A stretch of 64,000 nucleotides of DNA from positions 1 through 64,000 of the forward strand of contig CAJTOL010000011.1 of NCBI GenBank assembly GCA_910577645.1, read 5' to 3'. The position numbers and the translations under genes are program-made. The notes under the pieces were generated by a model. That model worked only from the letters and a program-made list of their open reading frames with translations, was not told the DNA's origin and ran no database searches. This document shows, in pieces, positions 17,338 through 25,943 of the stretch. Source of the DNA: an uncultured Lachnospiraceae bacterium. GTDB lineage: Bacteria > Bacillota > Clostridia > Lachnospirales > Lachnospiraceae. Within the stretch, counting starts at the first letter, position 1; each line of letters begins with the position of its first letter.

Positions 17338-18690
17338 TTACTGAATCACACCCTGGGTATCCACTACCCAGATAGTATCGTTAGAATCTTTTATATCTTT
17401 AAAGCCATTGCCTAAATCCGGCTTCTGGGAAGACTTGGAGGAAGAAGCGGCGCGCTGAATCATACCGCTTGCATTTACCAGGTACTGTTTGCCGTCAAAC
17501 TCTACAGGAGCATAGCGCAGATCTGCATCTGCATCCTGGCGTCTTCCGTCGATATACAGACGGTTATCCTGGATACCGGTGAAGCCGTGACCTTTCTTGG
17601 ATCCGTCAGTGTGGAAGTACCAATACTCTGTGGCGCCGGATTCCTCGTCATTGATAGCTTGTTTTCCGGTTTTCATTACGCCGTCCGGAGCAAAGTAGGC
17701 GTTGGCAGTCTGACCGTCCTCTGTGGTAATTACCTGCTTACCGGTCTGCATTTCACCTTTGGTGTTAAATGCGTACTGCTTAGAGTTAATGGTAAAGATC
17801 TGTATGCCGGTCTGAGCAAAGGTAGGAACGCCCTTCTTGAAATAGAAGCGGTGGGTATCGGTATCATCGCTGATTCCCTCTGCGCCATAGATCTCATACC
17901 ATCCGGAAGCTCGTTTACCGTCTTCCTCATAATACTGATATCCGGCGATAGAAGCAGGCTTTTCTGCATTGTCTGAAGAAACGGTGTCAGCATTGGCAGG
18001 GGTAGCGGTAGGATCGGCAGGAAGCTTGTACCATCCGGTCTGCATAATACCATCTACAAAGGTATAATAATTGCCGCTGATTTTTTTGTCCAGCTCATTT
18101 ACTACCATTTTGCCGTTCTTTTCAAAATAATACCAGGAGGACTCGTCGGTAGGTCCCTCAGACTCGTTGGCAAGCTGGATCCATCCGGTGCGGCGGGCGC
18201 CGTCATCTCCTAAATAATAGATGGAATCTTCAATAGTCTGCCGGCCGGTCTGCATAATGCCGTCCTCGTTAAAGTAGTACCATTTGTCGTCGATAGACTG
18301 CCACTTAGAGCGGACGGACTGGCCGTCCTTGCCAAAATAGTACCAAAGTTTTTCCTGAGCATCAGGAGTATCAAACATATCGTCATTGTCAACGGAAACC
18401 CACTGGTTTGCTACCTTTTTTCCGGTTTCATCTACATAGTATTCTTCAATCATTTCATTAGTAGCAATCTCACCTTCGTCGTTTAAATAGTACCAGTCGC
18501 TGCCGCGCTTCTTCCAGGCATCGGTTACATAGTAGCCGTCAGAATCGTAATAGCGGAAGCTTCCGTCCTCTTCCACCCATCCGGCAGAAGCAGCGAAAGC
18601 AGTTGCAGGACCATTTAACAGGGAAGGGGTTACTGCAGACATTACTGCCGCAGCGGATAATACAGCCATAATTTTTGTTGTGTTTTTCAT
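17338..18690 (-). CDS. Secreted protein with choline-/cell-wall-binding repeats
   Basis: After a signal peptide (about 1-34, ending around ATAFAASA) the rest of the 450 residues is a series of about 15-20 glucan/choline-binding-type repeats. Each has the W...YYF..DG.M.TG pattern, for example KWYYFNEDGIMQTGRQTI and SWYYFEKNGKMVVNEL. No catalytic domain is visible, so it is probably a surface-attached or secreted binding protein rather than a hydrolase. An AAAAAGGAGAG site precedes the ATG. A GGCGGC/GCCGCC hairpin lies in its leader (18722-18741). Confidence 0.85.
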   Translation of the reverse strand: MKNTTKIMAVLSAAAVMSAVTPSLLNGPATAFAASAGWVEEDGSFRYYDSDGYYVTDAWKKRGSDWYYLNDEGEIATNEMIEEYYVDETGKKVANQWVSVDNDDMFDTPDAQEKLWYYFGKDGQSVRSKWQSIDDKWYYFNEDGIMQTGRQTIEDSIYYLGDDGARRTGWIQLANESEGPTDESSWYYFEKNGKMVVNELDKKISGNYYTFVDGIMQTGWYKLPADPTATPANADTVSSDNAEKPASIAGYQYYEEDGKRASGWYEIYGAEGISDDTDTHRFYFKKGVPTFAQTGIQIFTINSKQYAFNTKGEMQTGKQVITTEDGQTANAYFAPDGVMKTGKQAINDEESGATEYWYFHTDGSKKGHGFTGIQDNRLYIDGRRQDADADLRYAPVEFDGKQYLVNASGMIQRAASSSKSSQKPDLGNGFKDIKDSNDTIWVVDTQGVIQ

Positions 18691-18848
18691 AAATAATTAT
18701 TCTCTCCTTTTTGTTGGTGGCCGGCGGCTTGTCTGCCGCCTGTGGTATCGTGGCCGAAAATCCATCGTTGCATTACGGTGTGATTATAGCGTATGTTTAT
18801 AGGGTAGCGATAGTGTAGGTTACTGGCAATAATGGAAGGAGACAACAA

Positions 18849-19661
18849 ATGATAGAGAGGATGGAAGAATTTGAGGCGTTTCTAAAGAAAAGAGACCTGT
18901 CAGAAAACACGGTAAAAGCTTATTTCTATGCGGTAAAACAGTATGATGCCCGGTATTCTAAGATAACCAAGGGGTATCTCCAGAAGTATAAGTTGTTTCT
19001 TTTGGAGAATTATAAACCTAAGACGGTTAATTTAAGAATCCGCGCGTTAAATTGCTATTTGGAATTCGTGGGGAAAAAGCAATGGACGGTTACCTCTGTC
19101 AAGATTCAGCAAAAAACATTTTTAGAAAATGTAATCAGTGAGGCAGACTACACTTACTTTAAAGAATGTTTAAAAAGGGACGGGGAAATGTTTTGGTATT
19201 TTACAATTCGCTTTATGGCGGCTACGGGGGCCAGGGTCAGTGAGCTGGTGCAGATTAAAGCGGAACATGTACAGATCGGATATCTGGATCTTTACTCAAA
19301 AGGGGGAAAAGTAAGACGGATTTATATTCCGGCCGCTTTGCGGGAGGAAGCGGATCAGTGGATGCGGGAGAAAGGAATCGAAAGCGGATTCCTTTTTTTA
19401 AATCGTTCAGGGGCTCGGATCACTACAAGAGGAATTGCGAGCCAATTAAAACGGCTGGCTATCCGTTACGACATCCCGACGGAAGTGGTATATCCTCATT
19501 CGTTCCGGCACAGGTTTGCCAAAAATTTTCTGGAACGGTTTTCCGATATTGCCCTGCTGGCTGATTTGATGGGACATGAGAGCATTGAAACCACCAGGAT
19601 TTACCTGCGGCGCACCAGCTCAGAGCAGCAACAGATTGTTGATTCGGTAGTAGACTGGTAA
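18849..19661 (+). CDS. Tyrosine recombinase (XerC/D-like phage-type integrase)
   Basis: The 270-residue protein has an N-terminal SAM-like domain (about 1-90) and a catalytic domain with the expected residues: Arg in AATGARVSELVQI, the HxxR in PHSFRHRFAKNFL, GHESIETTRIYL, and the nucleophilic Tyr in that last block. It catalyses strand exchange between short sites. It is alone, with no phage or integron genes next to it, and the length and completeness suggest a chromosomal housekeeping-type recombinase. The start is supported by GGAGACAACAA before the ATG. Confidence 0.85.
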   Translation: MIERMEEFEAFLKKRDLSENTVKAYFYAVKQYDARYSKITKGYLQKYKLFLLENYKPKTVNLRIRALNCYLEFVGKKQWTVTSVKIQQKTFLENVISEADYTYFKECLKRDGEMFWYFTIRFMAATGARVSELVQIKAEHVQIGYLDLYSKGGKVRRIYIPAALREEADQWMREKGIESGFLFLNRSGARITTRGIASQLKRLAIRYDIPTEVVYPHSFRHRFAKNFLERFSDIALLADLMGHESIETTRIYLRRTSSEQQQIVDSVVDW

Positions 19662-19784
19662 AATACAGAAAGATAAAACCGGTAAATCTTGTAAGAAAAA
19701 GTTTATTAGGAATTTTCAGGAAAGTATGCTATACTGGGTTGGTATAAAAAGAGAGATTCATCATTATAGTTAGGAGGAAGAGGC

Positions 19785-21728
19785 GTGAGAGTCAAGGTGT
19801 CGGATTATATTGCGGGAAAGCTGGTAGAGGCCGGTATCAACCAGGTGTTTACGGTAACCGGAGGAGGAGCCATGCATTTAAATGACGCTCTGGGTCACCG
19901 GACAGGCTTAAACTGCCTGTACAATCACCATGAGCAGGCGTGTGCTATGGCTGCGGAAAGCTACGCCAGAATTCACAATCGTATTGCCGCTGTCTGCGTC
20001 ACTACCGGACCGGGGGGGACGAATGCTATCACCGGGGTAGCAGGCGGATGGCTGGATTCCATTCCCATGCTGATTCTTTCCGGACAAGTCCGTTACGATA
20101 CCACTGCCCGTTGGTCCGGTACGGGAATCCGGGCCATGGGAGATCAGGAGTTTGATATCTGCAGGGCGGTTGCCTGTATGACAAAATATTGCGAGATGGT
20201 CATTGATCCCATGCGGATCCGGTTCTGCCTGGAAAAGGCCCTGTATCTGGCACGGACCGGGCGGCCGGGTCCCTGCTGGCTGGATATTCCTTTAAATGTC
20301 CAGGGGGCTTTGGTAGAGATCGAAGAGCTGGCAGGATTTGATGCCGAAGATTATGAGGCAGGAGGCGCCGGGTGGGCCTTAAAAGGAGAAAATCCACATG
20401 AGATTTTAGAGGATCAAAAGGGACAGGGGGAGGTACGCCCGGAACCAGTGCCCGAACTCTGCCAGGATACGGTAAAGGATATTGTGGAGAAGATTCGGGG
20501 CTCCAAACGCCCGGTGTTTAATGTGGGAAACGGCGTGAGAATTGCCGGAGCTCATGAAGCGTTTATGAAAGTGGCCGCCAGGCTGGGAATTCCTGTGGTT
20601 ACCGGCTGGAACAGCCAGGACGCCATTTATGACGATCACCCTCTGTATACCGGCAGGGCCGGGGGCATGGGGGACAGGCCGGGCAACTTTGCCATTCAAA
20701 ACAGCGACCTGGTATTTTCTGTGGGAAGCCGTTTAAGCATCCGCCAGGTGGGCTACAATTATGAAACCTGGGCCAGGGAAGCATATGTGATAGTCAATGA
20801 TATAGACGCAGAGGAGTTAAAAAAGCCTTCCGTACATGCAGACATGCGGGTTCATGCAGATGCCGGAAAGCTGCTGAAAGAAATGGCGGATTATTTGGAG
20901 AGAGAGCAGGAGGCAGAAAATCTTCCCAATCCGGTATTTGAGGGAGGGGAAGGCCTTCCTGGTATGGACTGGAGGCAGACCTGCCGGATGTGGAAAAAGA
21001 AATATCCGGTAATCCAGCCCGGGCATATGGCCCACGGAGACCATGAGCCGGCTAATGTGTACGCCCTTGTAAAAGAGCTGAGCAGCCGTTTAAAAGAAAA
21101 TCAGATTACCGTGGTGGGAAACGGCTCCGCCTGTGTGGTTGGAGGCCACGGATATATTATTAAAAAGGGCCAGCGGTTTATTACCAACTCGGCCATTGCA
21201 TCTATGGGGTATGATCTGCCTGCTGCAATCGGGGCCTGTATGGCAGACCACAGCCAGGATATCATCCTGCTTACCGGAGACGGCAGTATCCAGATGAACC
21301 TTCAGGAGCTGCAGACCATTATTCACCATAAAATGCCCATTAAGCTGTTTCTGATTAATAATGGGGGTTACCATTCCATCCGCCAGACACAGAAAAACTT
21401 TTTTGGAGAGCCTTTGGTGGGAATCGGTGTGGACAGCCATGACTTAAGCTTTCCGGATATGGAAAAGCTGGCAGGAGCTTACGGTTATCCTTATGTGAAG
21501 GCCTGCCATAACAGCCAGCTGGGGGAAGCGATCGAAAAAACCCTGGCTATGGAAGGCCCGGTAATTTGCGAGATTTTCGTCAGCATGGATCAGAATTTTG
21601 AGCCCAAATCGGCAGCCAGAAGACTGGCGGACGGCACTATGGTTTCTCCGCCTCTTGAAGATTTATCTCCCTTCCTGCCTGATGAAGAAATGGATCAAAA
21701 TATGATAATTCCCAGGATCAGGGGATAA
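19785..21728 (+). CDS. Thiamine-diphosphate-dependent acetolactate-synthase-like enzyme in a polysaccharide locus
   Basis: The protein (647 residues) has the three-domain layout of the acetohydroxyacid synthase/benzoylformate decarboxylase family. The catalytic Glu is in NHHEQACAMAAESYARI, and the ThDP motif is GDGSIQMNLQ...NNGGYHS near residues 500-530. There is no regulatory-subunit gene nearby. The neighbours are sugar-nucleotide epimerases and glycosyltransferases, so the likely job is adding a two-carbon unit to a keto-sugar (as YerE does in yersiniose synthesis) rather than branched-chain amino-acid synthesis. It starts at GTG with AGGAGG upstream. The following gene begins 33 bases after its stop. 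Confidence 0.75.
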   Translation: MRVKVSDYIAGKLVEAGINQVFTVTGGGAMHLNDALGHRTGLNCLYNHHEQACAMAAESYARIHNRIAAVCVTTGPGGTNAITGVAGGWLDSIPMLILSGQVRYDTTARWSGTGIRAMGDQEFDICRAVACMTKYCEMVIDPMRIRFCLEKALYLARTGRPGPCWLDIPLNVQGALVEIEELAGFDAEDYEAGGAGWALKGENPHEILEDQKGQGEVRPEPVPELCQDTVKDIVEKIRGSKRPVFNVGNGVRIAGAHEAFMKVAARLGIPVVTGWNSQDAIYDDHPLYTGRAGGMGDRPGNFAIQNSDLVFSVGSRLSIRQVGYNYETWAREAYVIVNDIDAEELKKPSVHADMRVHADAGKLLKEMADYLEREQEAENLPNPVFEGGEGLPGMDWRQTCRMWKKKYPVIQPGHMAHGDHEPANVYALVKELSSRLKENQITVVGNGSACVVGGHGYIIKKGQRFITNSAIASMGYDLPAAIGACMADHSQDIILLTGDGSIQMNLQELQTIIHHKMPIKLFLINNGGYHSIRQTQKNFFGEPLVGIGVDSHDLSFPDMEKLAGAYGYPYVKACHNSQLGEAIEKTLAMEGPVICEIFVSMDQNFEPKSAARRLADGTMVSPPLEDLSPFLPDEEMDQNMIIPRIRG

Positions 21729-21761
21729 GGATTCTGACAGTCTCCAAGGGGAGGTGAACCA

Positions 21762-22742
21762 TTGAACCTGGTTATAACAGGAGCCACCAGCTTTTTAGGC
21801 TGGCCTATGACAGAGTATTGTTTAAAAAAAGGCCATCGGGTATTTGCCGTAGTCCGGCCCCATTCCCGAAATTCGGGAAGAATTCAGGCGCTTTTGAAAG
21901 CTTTCGGCAGCCGGATTGTGCCGGTTTATATGAAATTAGAAGACATGGATCGGATCAGAGACAGAATAGAAGAAACTTGCCAGGCATGGATTCACTTTGG
22001 CTGGGACGGGGCCGGAAGCGATAACCGGACTCAGCAGGATATCCAGCAGAAAAACGTGGGAGACTCCATGTGCGCCTTAAGGGGGGCTTTGTCCCTGGGA
22101 TGCAGCAGATTCCTTTTCAGCGGATCCCAGGCGGAATACGGGATCCGGAATACCCCAATGTCAGAGACGGATCCCTGCTGCCCGGTTTCAGAATACGGAA
22201 AGGCCAAGGTGGCCTTTTACCGGCAGGCCGGCGAGTATCTTGCCGGGCTGGCTGCTTTCTCCCTAAAGGAGCCGCCTGTTGACTATGTTCACACAAGGAT
22301 TTTCAGTGTCTATGGCCCGGGGGATCATCCCTGGTCTCTGGTGGAGACCTGCAGGAAAACATTTTTGGCAGGAGGAGCTATGGAGCTGGGGGACTGTACG
22401 GGACAGTGGAATTTTCTCCACAGGGATGACTGTATCCGGGCGTTATATAAGCTTTTGGAAGCGCCGGGAAGGATTGGCTTAACCGGGGAAGAGAACGGCA
22501 TTTATAATATTGCCGCTGCTGAGGAGGAGACCCGGCCTCTCCGTGAATATGTAGAAGAAATGTATCGCCTGTGTGGAGAGAGGGGAACCTGCCTTTACGG
22601 AAAGCGGCCGCCTAACGCCGAAGGTCAGATCAATCTGATTCCGTCTATAGAGAAGCTGCAGGCCAGAACCGGTTTTGTACCGGAGATCTGTTTTAAAGAG
22701 GGCTTTGAGGCTTTGTGCCGGGAAGAGGAAGAGAAGATATGA
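21762..22742 (+). CDS. NAD-dependent epimerase/dehydratase (extended SDR family)
   Basis: The Rossmann start is VITGATSFLGWPM, where the middle Gly of GxxGxxG is Ser. The catalytic pair is YGKAK (Tyr and Lys near 143-147), and FSVYGPGDHPWSL follows. It probably modifies a nucleotide sugar. It is clearly a paralogue of the protein at 24006 (shared blocks YGPGDHPWS and QWNF). It uses a TTG start with a GGAGG site and overlaps the next gene by an ATGA. The substrate is unknown. Confidence 0.8.
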   Translation: MNLVITGATSFLGWPMTEYCLKKGHRVFAVVRPHSRNSGRIQALLKAFGSRIVPVYMKLEDMDRIRDRIEETCQAWIHFGWDGAGSDNRTQQDIQQKNVGDSMCALRGALSLGCSRFLFSGSQAEYGIRNTPMSETDPCCPVSEYGKAKVAFYRQAGEYLAGLAAFSLKEPPVDYVHTRIFSVYGPGDHPWSLVETCRKTFLAGGAMELGDCTGQWNFLHRDDCIRALYKLLEAPGRIGLTGEENGIYNIAAAEEETRPLREYVEEMYRLCGERGTCLYGKRPPNAEGQINLIPSIEKLQARTGFVPEICFKEGFEALCREEEEKI

Positions 22743-23959
22743 AAGAAGATATGAAATCAATTTACTGCCTTGCATGTAAGGGCAGACTTAACGAAAAGCC
22801 TTTGCTTACTCTGGACGGTATGCCGGCGTCCGCACAGGATATACCTGACAGGATCCAGGTAAATCAAGATCAGGGCATTACCCTGAATCTTCATCAGTGC
22901 CCCTGCTGCGGCCTGGTTCAGTTTGACTGCCAGCCGGTAGGGTATTACCGGGATGTTATCCGCTCCGGCGGATTTACCACCACCATGGCAGAGCTTCGCA
23001 GACGCCAGTACCGGCATTTTATCAAGGCTTACGGCCTGGAAGGCAAGAAGATAATAGAAGCCGGCTGCGGCAGAGGCGAGTTTTTATCGATTCTTAAAGA
23101 ATTCCCGGTTCAGGCATTGGGCATTGAACACAGGGAGGATTTGGTGCAGATAGCCAAAGATGCCGGGCTTACGGTGTGGCGCCAGTTTACAGAGACGGAA
23201 AACACCATACTAAAGAGCCCGGACGGGAAAGCCGGGCCTCCTTACCATGGCTTTTTATCGTTTAACTTTTTAGAGCACCAGCCAGAGCCGGACAAGATGC
23301 TCCGCTGCATTTGGAACAATCTGGAAGAGGATGGGGTGGGCCTGGTGACGGTTCCCAGCCTGGAATATATATTGGAGCATAACGGATATTATGAACTGAT
23401 TCGGGATCATCTGGCCTATTATACCTTCGAAACCTTAAGAAGCCTGATGGAACATAACGGTTTCCGGGTTGTGGAAGAAGAAATGGTAAACCGGGATACG
23501 CTGTCGGTGATAGTGAGAAAAAAAGCCATGACGGATAAGACCGCATGGGAGCGCTCTGCGGGAATTGACATTGCAGGGCTTGTATCCAGCCGCCAGTCTA
23601 TTAACAGGCAGGTGAACCAGCTGGTAAACGGCCTTTATGAGAAAGGGAAGACCCTTGCGGTCTGGGGAGCCAGCCATCAGGGATTTACTTTGGCGGCAAC
23701 TACCGGGCTGGGGAAGGGAGCACGGTATATTATGGATTCCGCACCCTTTAAGCAGGGGCGGTTTGCCCCGGCATCCCATATTTTGATCGTGGCTCCGGAT
23801 CACTTTTTAGAGGAACCGGTGGATGCGATTTTGATTGTGGCCCCCGGCTACACCGATGAAATTGCGGGGATTATCCGGGAAAAATATGAAAAAGGCCCGG
23901 GAGGGGAGAAAACCAGGATTTTTACCCTCAGAAGCAGTGATATAGAGGAAATTACCTGA
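22739..23959 (+). CDS. C-methyltransferase-like SAM-dependent enzyme
   Basis: Three parts are visible in 406 residues: an N-terminal zinc-binding cluster (YCLACKG near 10 and CPCCGLVQF near 55), a SAM-binding methyltransferase core (IIEAGCGRGEFLSIL near 107), and a C-terminal domain of the NDP-hexose C-methyltransferase type (TLAVWGASHQGFTLAATTG). Enzymes of this layout methylate carbon 3 of keto-deoxysugars; the exact substrate here is not known. It overlaps the upstream SDR gene by ATGA, and the next SDR gene starts 46 bases downstream. Confidence 0.8.
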   Translation: MKEDMKSIYCLACKGRLNEKPLLTLDGMPASAQDIPDRIQVNQDQGITLNLHQCPCCGLVQFDCQPVGYYRDVIRSGGFTTTMAELRRRQYRHFIKAYGLEGKKIIEAGCGRGEFLSILKEFPVQALGIEHREDLVQIAKDAGLTVWRQFTETENTILKSPDGKAGPPYHGFLSFNFLEHQPEPDKMLRCIWNNLEEDGVGLVTVPSLEYILEHNGYYELIRDHLAYYTFETLRSLMEHNGFRVVEEEMVNRDTLSVIVRKKAMTDKTAWERSAGIDIAGLVSSRQSINRQVNQLVNGLYEKGKTLAVWGASHQGFTLAATTGLGKGARYIMDSAPFKQGRFAPASHILIVAPDHFLEEPVDAILIVAPGYTDEIAGIIREKYEKGPGGEKTRIFTLRSSDIEEIT

Positions 23960-24005
23960 CAGGCAGTTTCAGGTCCGGAAATTCGTAAGAAGGAGCAGCT
24001 GAAAT

Positions 24006-24977
24006 ATGGAGAGGATTGTAATTACCGGAGCTACCGGGTTTATCGGGAGAAATCTGGCCGCCTTCTATTTGGATAAAGGAGCAGTGGTTTACGCCTTGGT
24101 GCGGCCGGATTCTCCTAACCGGAAGTACCTTCCGAAACATGAAAACCTGGTGACAGTGCCCTGCGGCCTTGACAATATTTTAGACTGTGTGGAGCAGATT
24201 GGACAGGCAGATGTATTTTTTCACCTGGCCTGGGGAGGAGTAAACCGGGAAGAAATTGACTCCCCGGAGGTTCAAAAGCGCAATATAGAAGGTTCTGTTA
24301 ACTGTATAAAAGCTGCGAAAGGGCTGAAATGCCGGATGTTTATGGATGCCGGATCCCGGGTAGAGTACGGTATTACAGAGAATGGCATCATGGAGGAGGA
24401 CATGGCTTGTAATCCGGTAAACGAATACGGAAAGGCAAAGCTGAAATTTTATCAGACAGCCCTTTCCCTTTGCCGGGAATATGGCATGGGCTATTATCAC
24501 CTTCGGTTTTTCAGCGTCTATGGCCCCGGAGACCATCCCTGGTCCATTATTTCCACCTTGACCCGGGAACTGCCAAGGGGAGGAAAAGTCTCCTTAAGCG
24601 CCTGCAGGCACCAGTGGAATTTTATGTACATTCAGGATGCTGTCCGGGCAGTTTACGATCTGCACCATTGTGGGGAAGAGACTCTTTCCCGGGAGGAGGG
24701 ACCGGGTGGAAAAGCTGCCGCACCTGGACTGGCTGTCAACATTGCCAGTGAAGATACCCGGGTATTAAAGGAATTTGTAGAGGAAATTCATCAGATTGCC
24801 GGAGGAAAAGGTGTGCTGGAGTACGGCGCTTTTGTTCAGGCTAAAGAAGGGGCCTTGTCTGTCTGCCCGGATATTTCCAGGCTGAAGGCCCTGACCAAAG
24901 GCAGGTGGAAAGAGCAGTATTCCTTTGCCCGGGGGATAAAAGAAACCATGAGGAAAGAAGAGAAGATTCAGGAATGA
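24006..24977 (+). CDS. NAD-dependent epimerase/dehydratase (extended SDR family), paralogue of 21762
   Basis: The dinucleotide motif ITGATGFIGRNLA is canonical, the active-site block is EYGKAKLKFYQT, and FFSVYGPGDHPWSI and QWNFMYIQDA follow. It acts on a nucleotide-linked sugar of unknown identity. GAAGGAGC lies before the ATG, and the stop overlaps the next start by ATGA. Confidence 0.8.
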   Translation: MERIVITGATGFIGRNLAAFYLDKGAVVYALVRPDSPNRKYLPKHENLVTVPCGLDNILDCVEQIGQADVFFHLAWGGVNREEIDSPEVQKRNIEGSVNCIKAAKGLKCRMFMDAGSRVEYGITENGIMEEDMACNPVNEYGKAKLKFYQTALSLCREYGMGYYHLRFFSVYGPGDHPWSIISTLTRELPRGGKVSLSACRHQWNFMYIQDAVRAVYDLHHCGEETLSREEGPGGKAAAPGLAVNIASEDTRVLKEFVEEIHQIAGGKGVLEYGAFVQAKEGALSVCPDISRLKALTKGRWKEQYSFARGIKETMRKEEKIQE

Positions 24978-25939
24978 AAAAAATCAGCGTATTGATTCCC
25001 TGTTATAATGAAGAGGAAAATGTAGTCCCAATCAGCCAGGCAGTGGTAGCTACCCTGGAAAAGGATTTGGCGGAGTATGATTACGAGCTTATTTTTATTG
25101 ATAACGATTCCCAGGACAACACCAGGCCTCTTATAAGAGAGCTTTGCAGGCAGAATTCCAGGATTAAAGCCATATTTAATGCCAAGAATTTTGGCCAGTT
25201 TAATTCCCCTTACTATGGGATGCTGCAGGTTACGGGAGATTGTGTGATTGAGATGGTGGCGGACTTTCAGGACCCGGTGGAGATGATCCCTCAATATGTC
25301 CGGGCATGGGAGGAAGGCTACAAAATCGTGATTGGAATCAAAACCAGCAGCCGGGAAAATCCGGTGATGTACTGGCTTAGAAGCTGCTACTACAAGATGA
25401 TAAAAAAGTTTTCCAACGTGGAGCAGATTGAACATTTTACCGGATCCGGACTTTATGACAGAGACTTTATTGAGGTGCTCAGAAACTTAAATGATCCCAC
25501 CCCCTTCCTTCGGGGAATTGTGGCGGAGCTGGGATATAAACGGAAAGAAATCCCTTATGAGCAGCCTAAACGCCGGGCCGGGCATACCAAAAACAACTTT
25601 TTCAGCCTTTTTGACGCGGCCATGCTGAGTATTACTTCTTACACCAAAACCGGTCTCAGAATGGCAACCATTTTTGGAAGCATATGCTCCTTTCTCAGCA
25701 TTCTGGTGGCCTTGATATATCTGATTATGAAGCTGATTTGGTGGGATCGTTTTCCAGCCGGTATGGCTCCTGTGCTTATTGGAATGTGCGTGCTGGGCTC
25801 TGTACAAATTTTCTTTATCGGCCTGGTAGGAGAATATATTTTAAGCATTAACCAGAGGGTAATGCACCGTCCCCTGGTAATTGAGGACGAGAGAATTAAT
25901 TTTGACTCCCATGAGGAAAGCAAAGAAGCAGGGAGATAG
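24974..25939 (+). CDS. GT2 glycosyltransferase, polyprenyl-phosphate sugar transferase type
   Basis: The 321-residue protein starts with a GT2 fold (ISVLIPCYNEEENV, then FIDNDSQDNT) and carries a DFQDP in place of the usual DxD. It ends in two membrane segments (about 235-265 and 270-295), the layout of DPM1/GtrB/ArnC proteins that charge undecaprenyl phosphate with a sugar. It overlaps the previous gene by ATGA. It could instead be an ordinary membrane-bound chain-building transferase. Confidence 0.85.
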   Translation: MKKISVLIPCYNEEENVVPISQAVVATLEKDLAEYDYELIFIDNDSQDNTRPLIRELCRQNSRIKAIFNAKNFGQFNSPYYGMLQVTGDCVIEMVADFQDPVEMIPQYVRAWEEGYKIVIGIKTSSRENPVMYWLRSCYYKMIKKFSNVEQIEHFTGSGLYDRDFIEVLRNLNDPTPFLRGIVAELGYKRKEIPYEQPKRRAGHTKNNFFSLFDAAMLSITSYTKTGLRMATIFGSICSFLSILVALIYLIMKLIWWDRFPAGMAPVLIGMCVLGSVQIFFIGLVGEYILSINQRVMHRPLVIEDERINFDSHEESKEAGR

Positions 25940-25943
25940 AAAT

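Noticed and set aside
18849..19661. Tyrosine recombinase as evidence of a prophage or integrative element
   Set aside because: No phage, conjugation or attachment-site features flank it; neighbours are ordinary surface genes.
19785..21728. Calling this gene ilvB (acetolactate synthase)
   Set aside because: No small subunit and no ilv genes; the context is a glycan locus.
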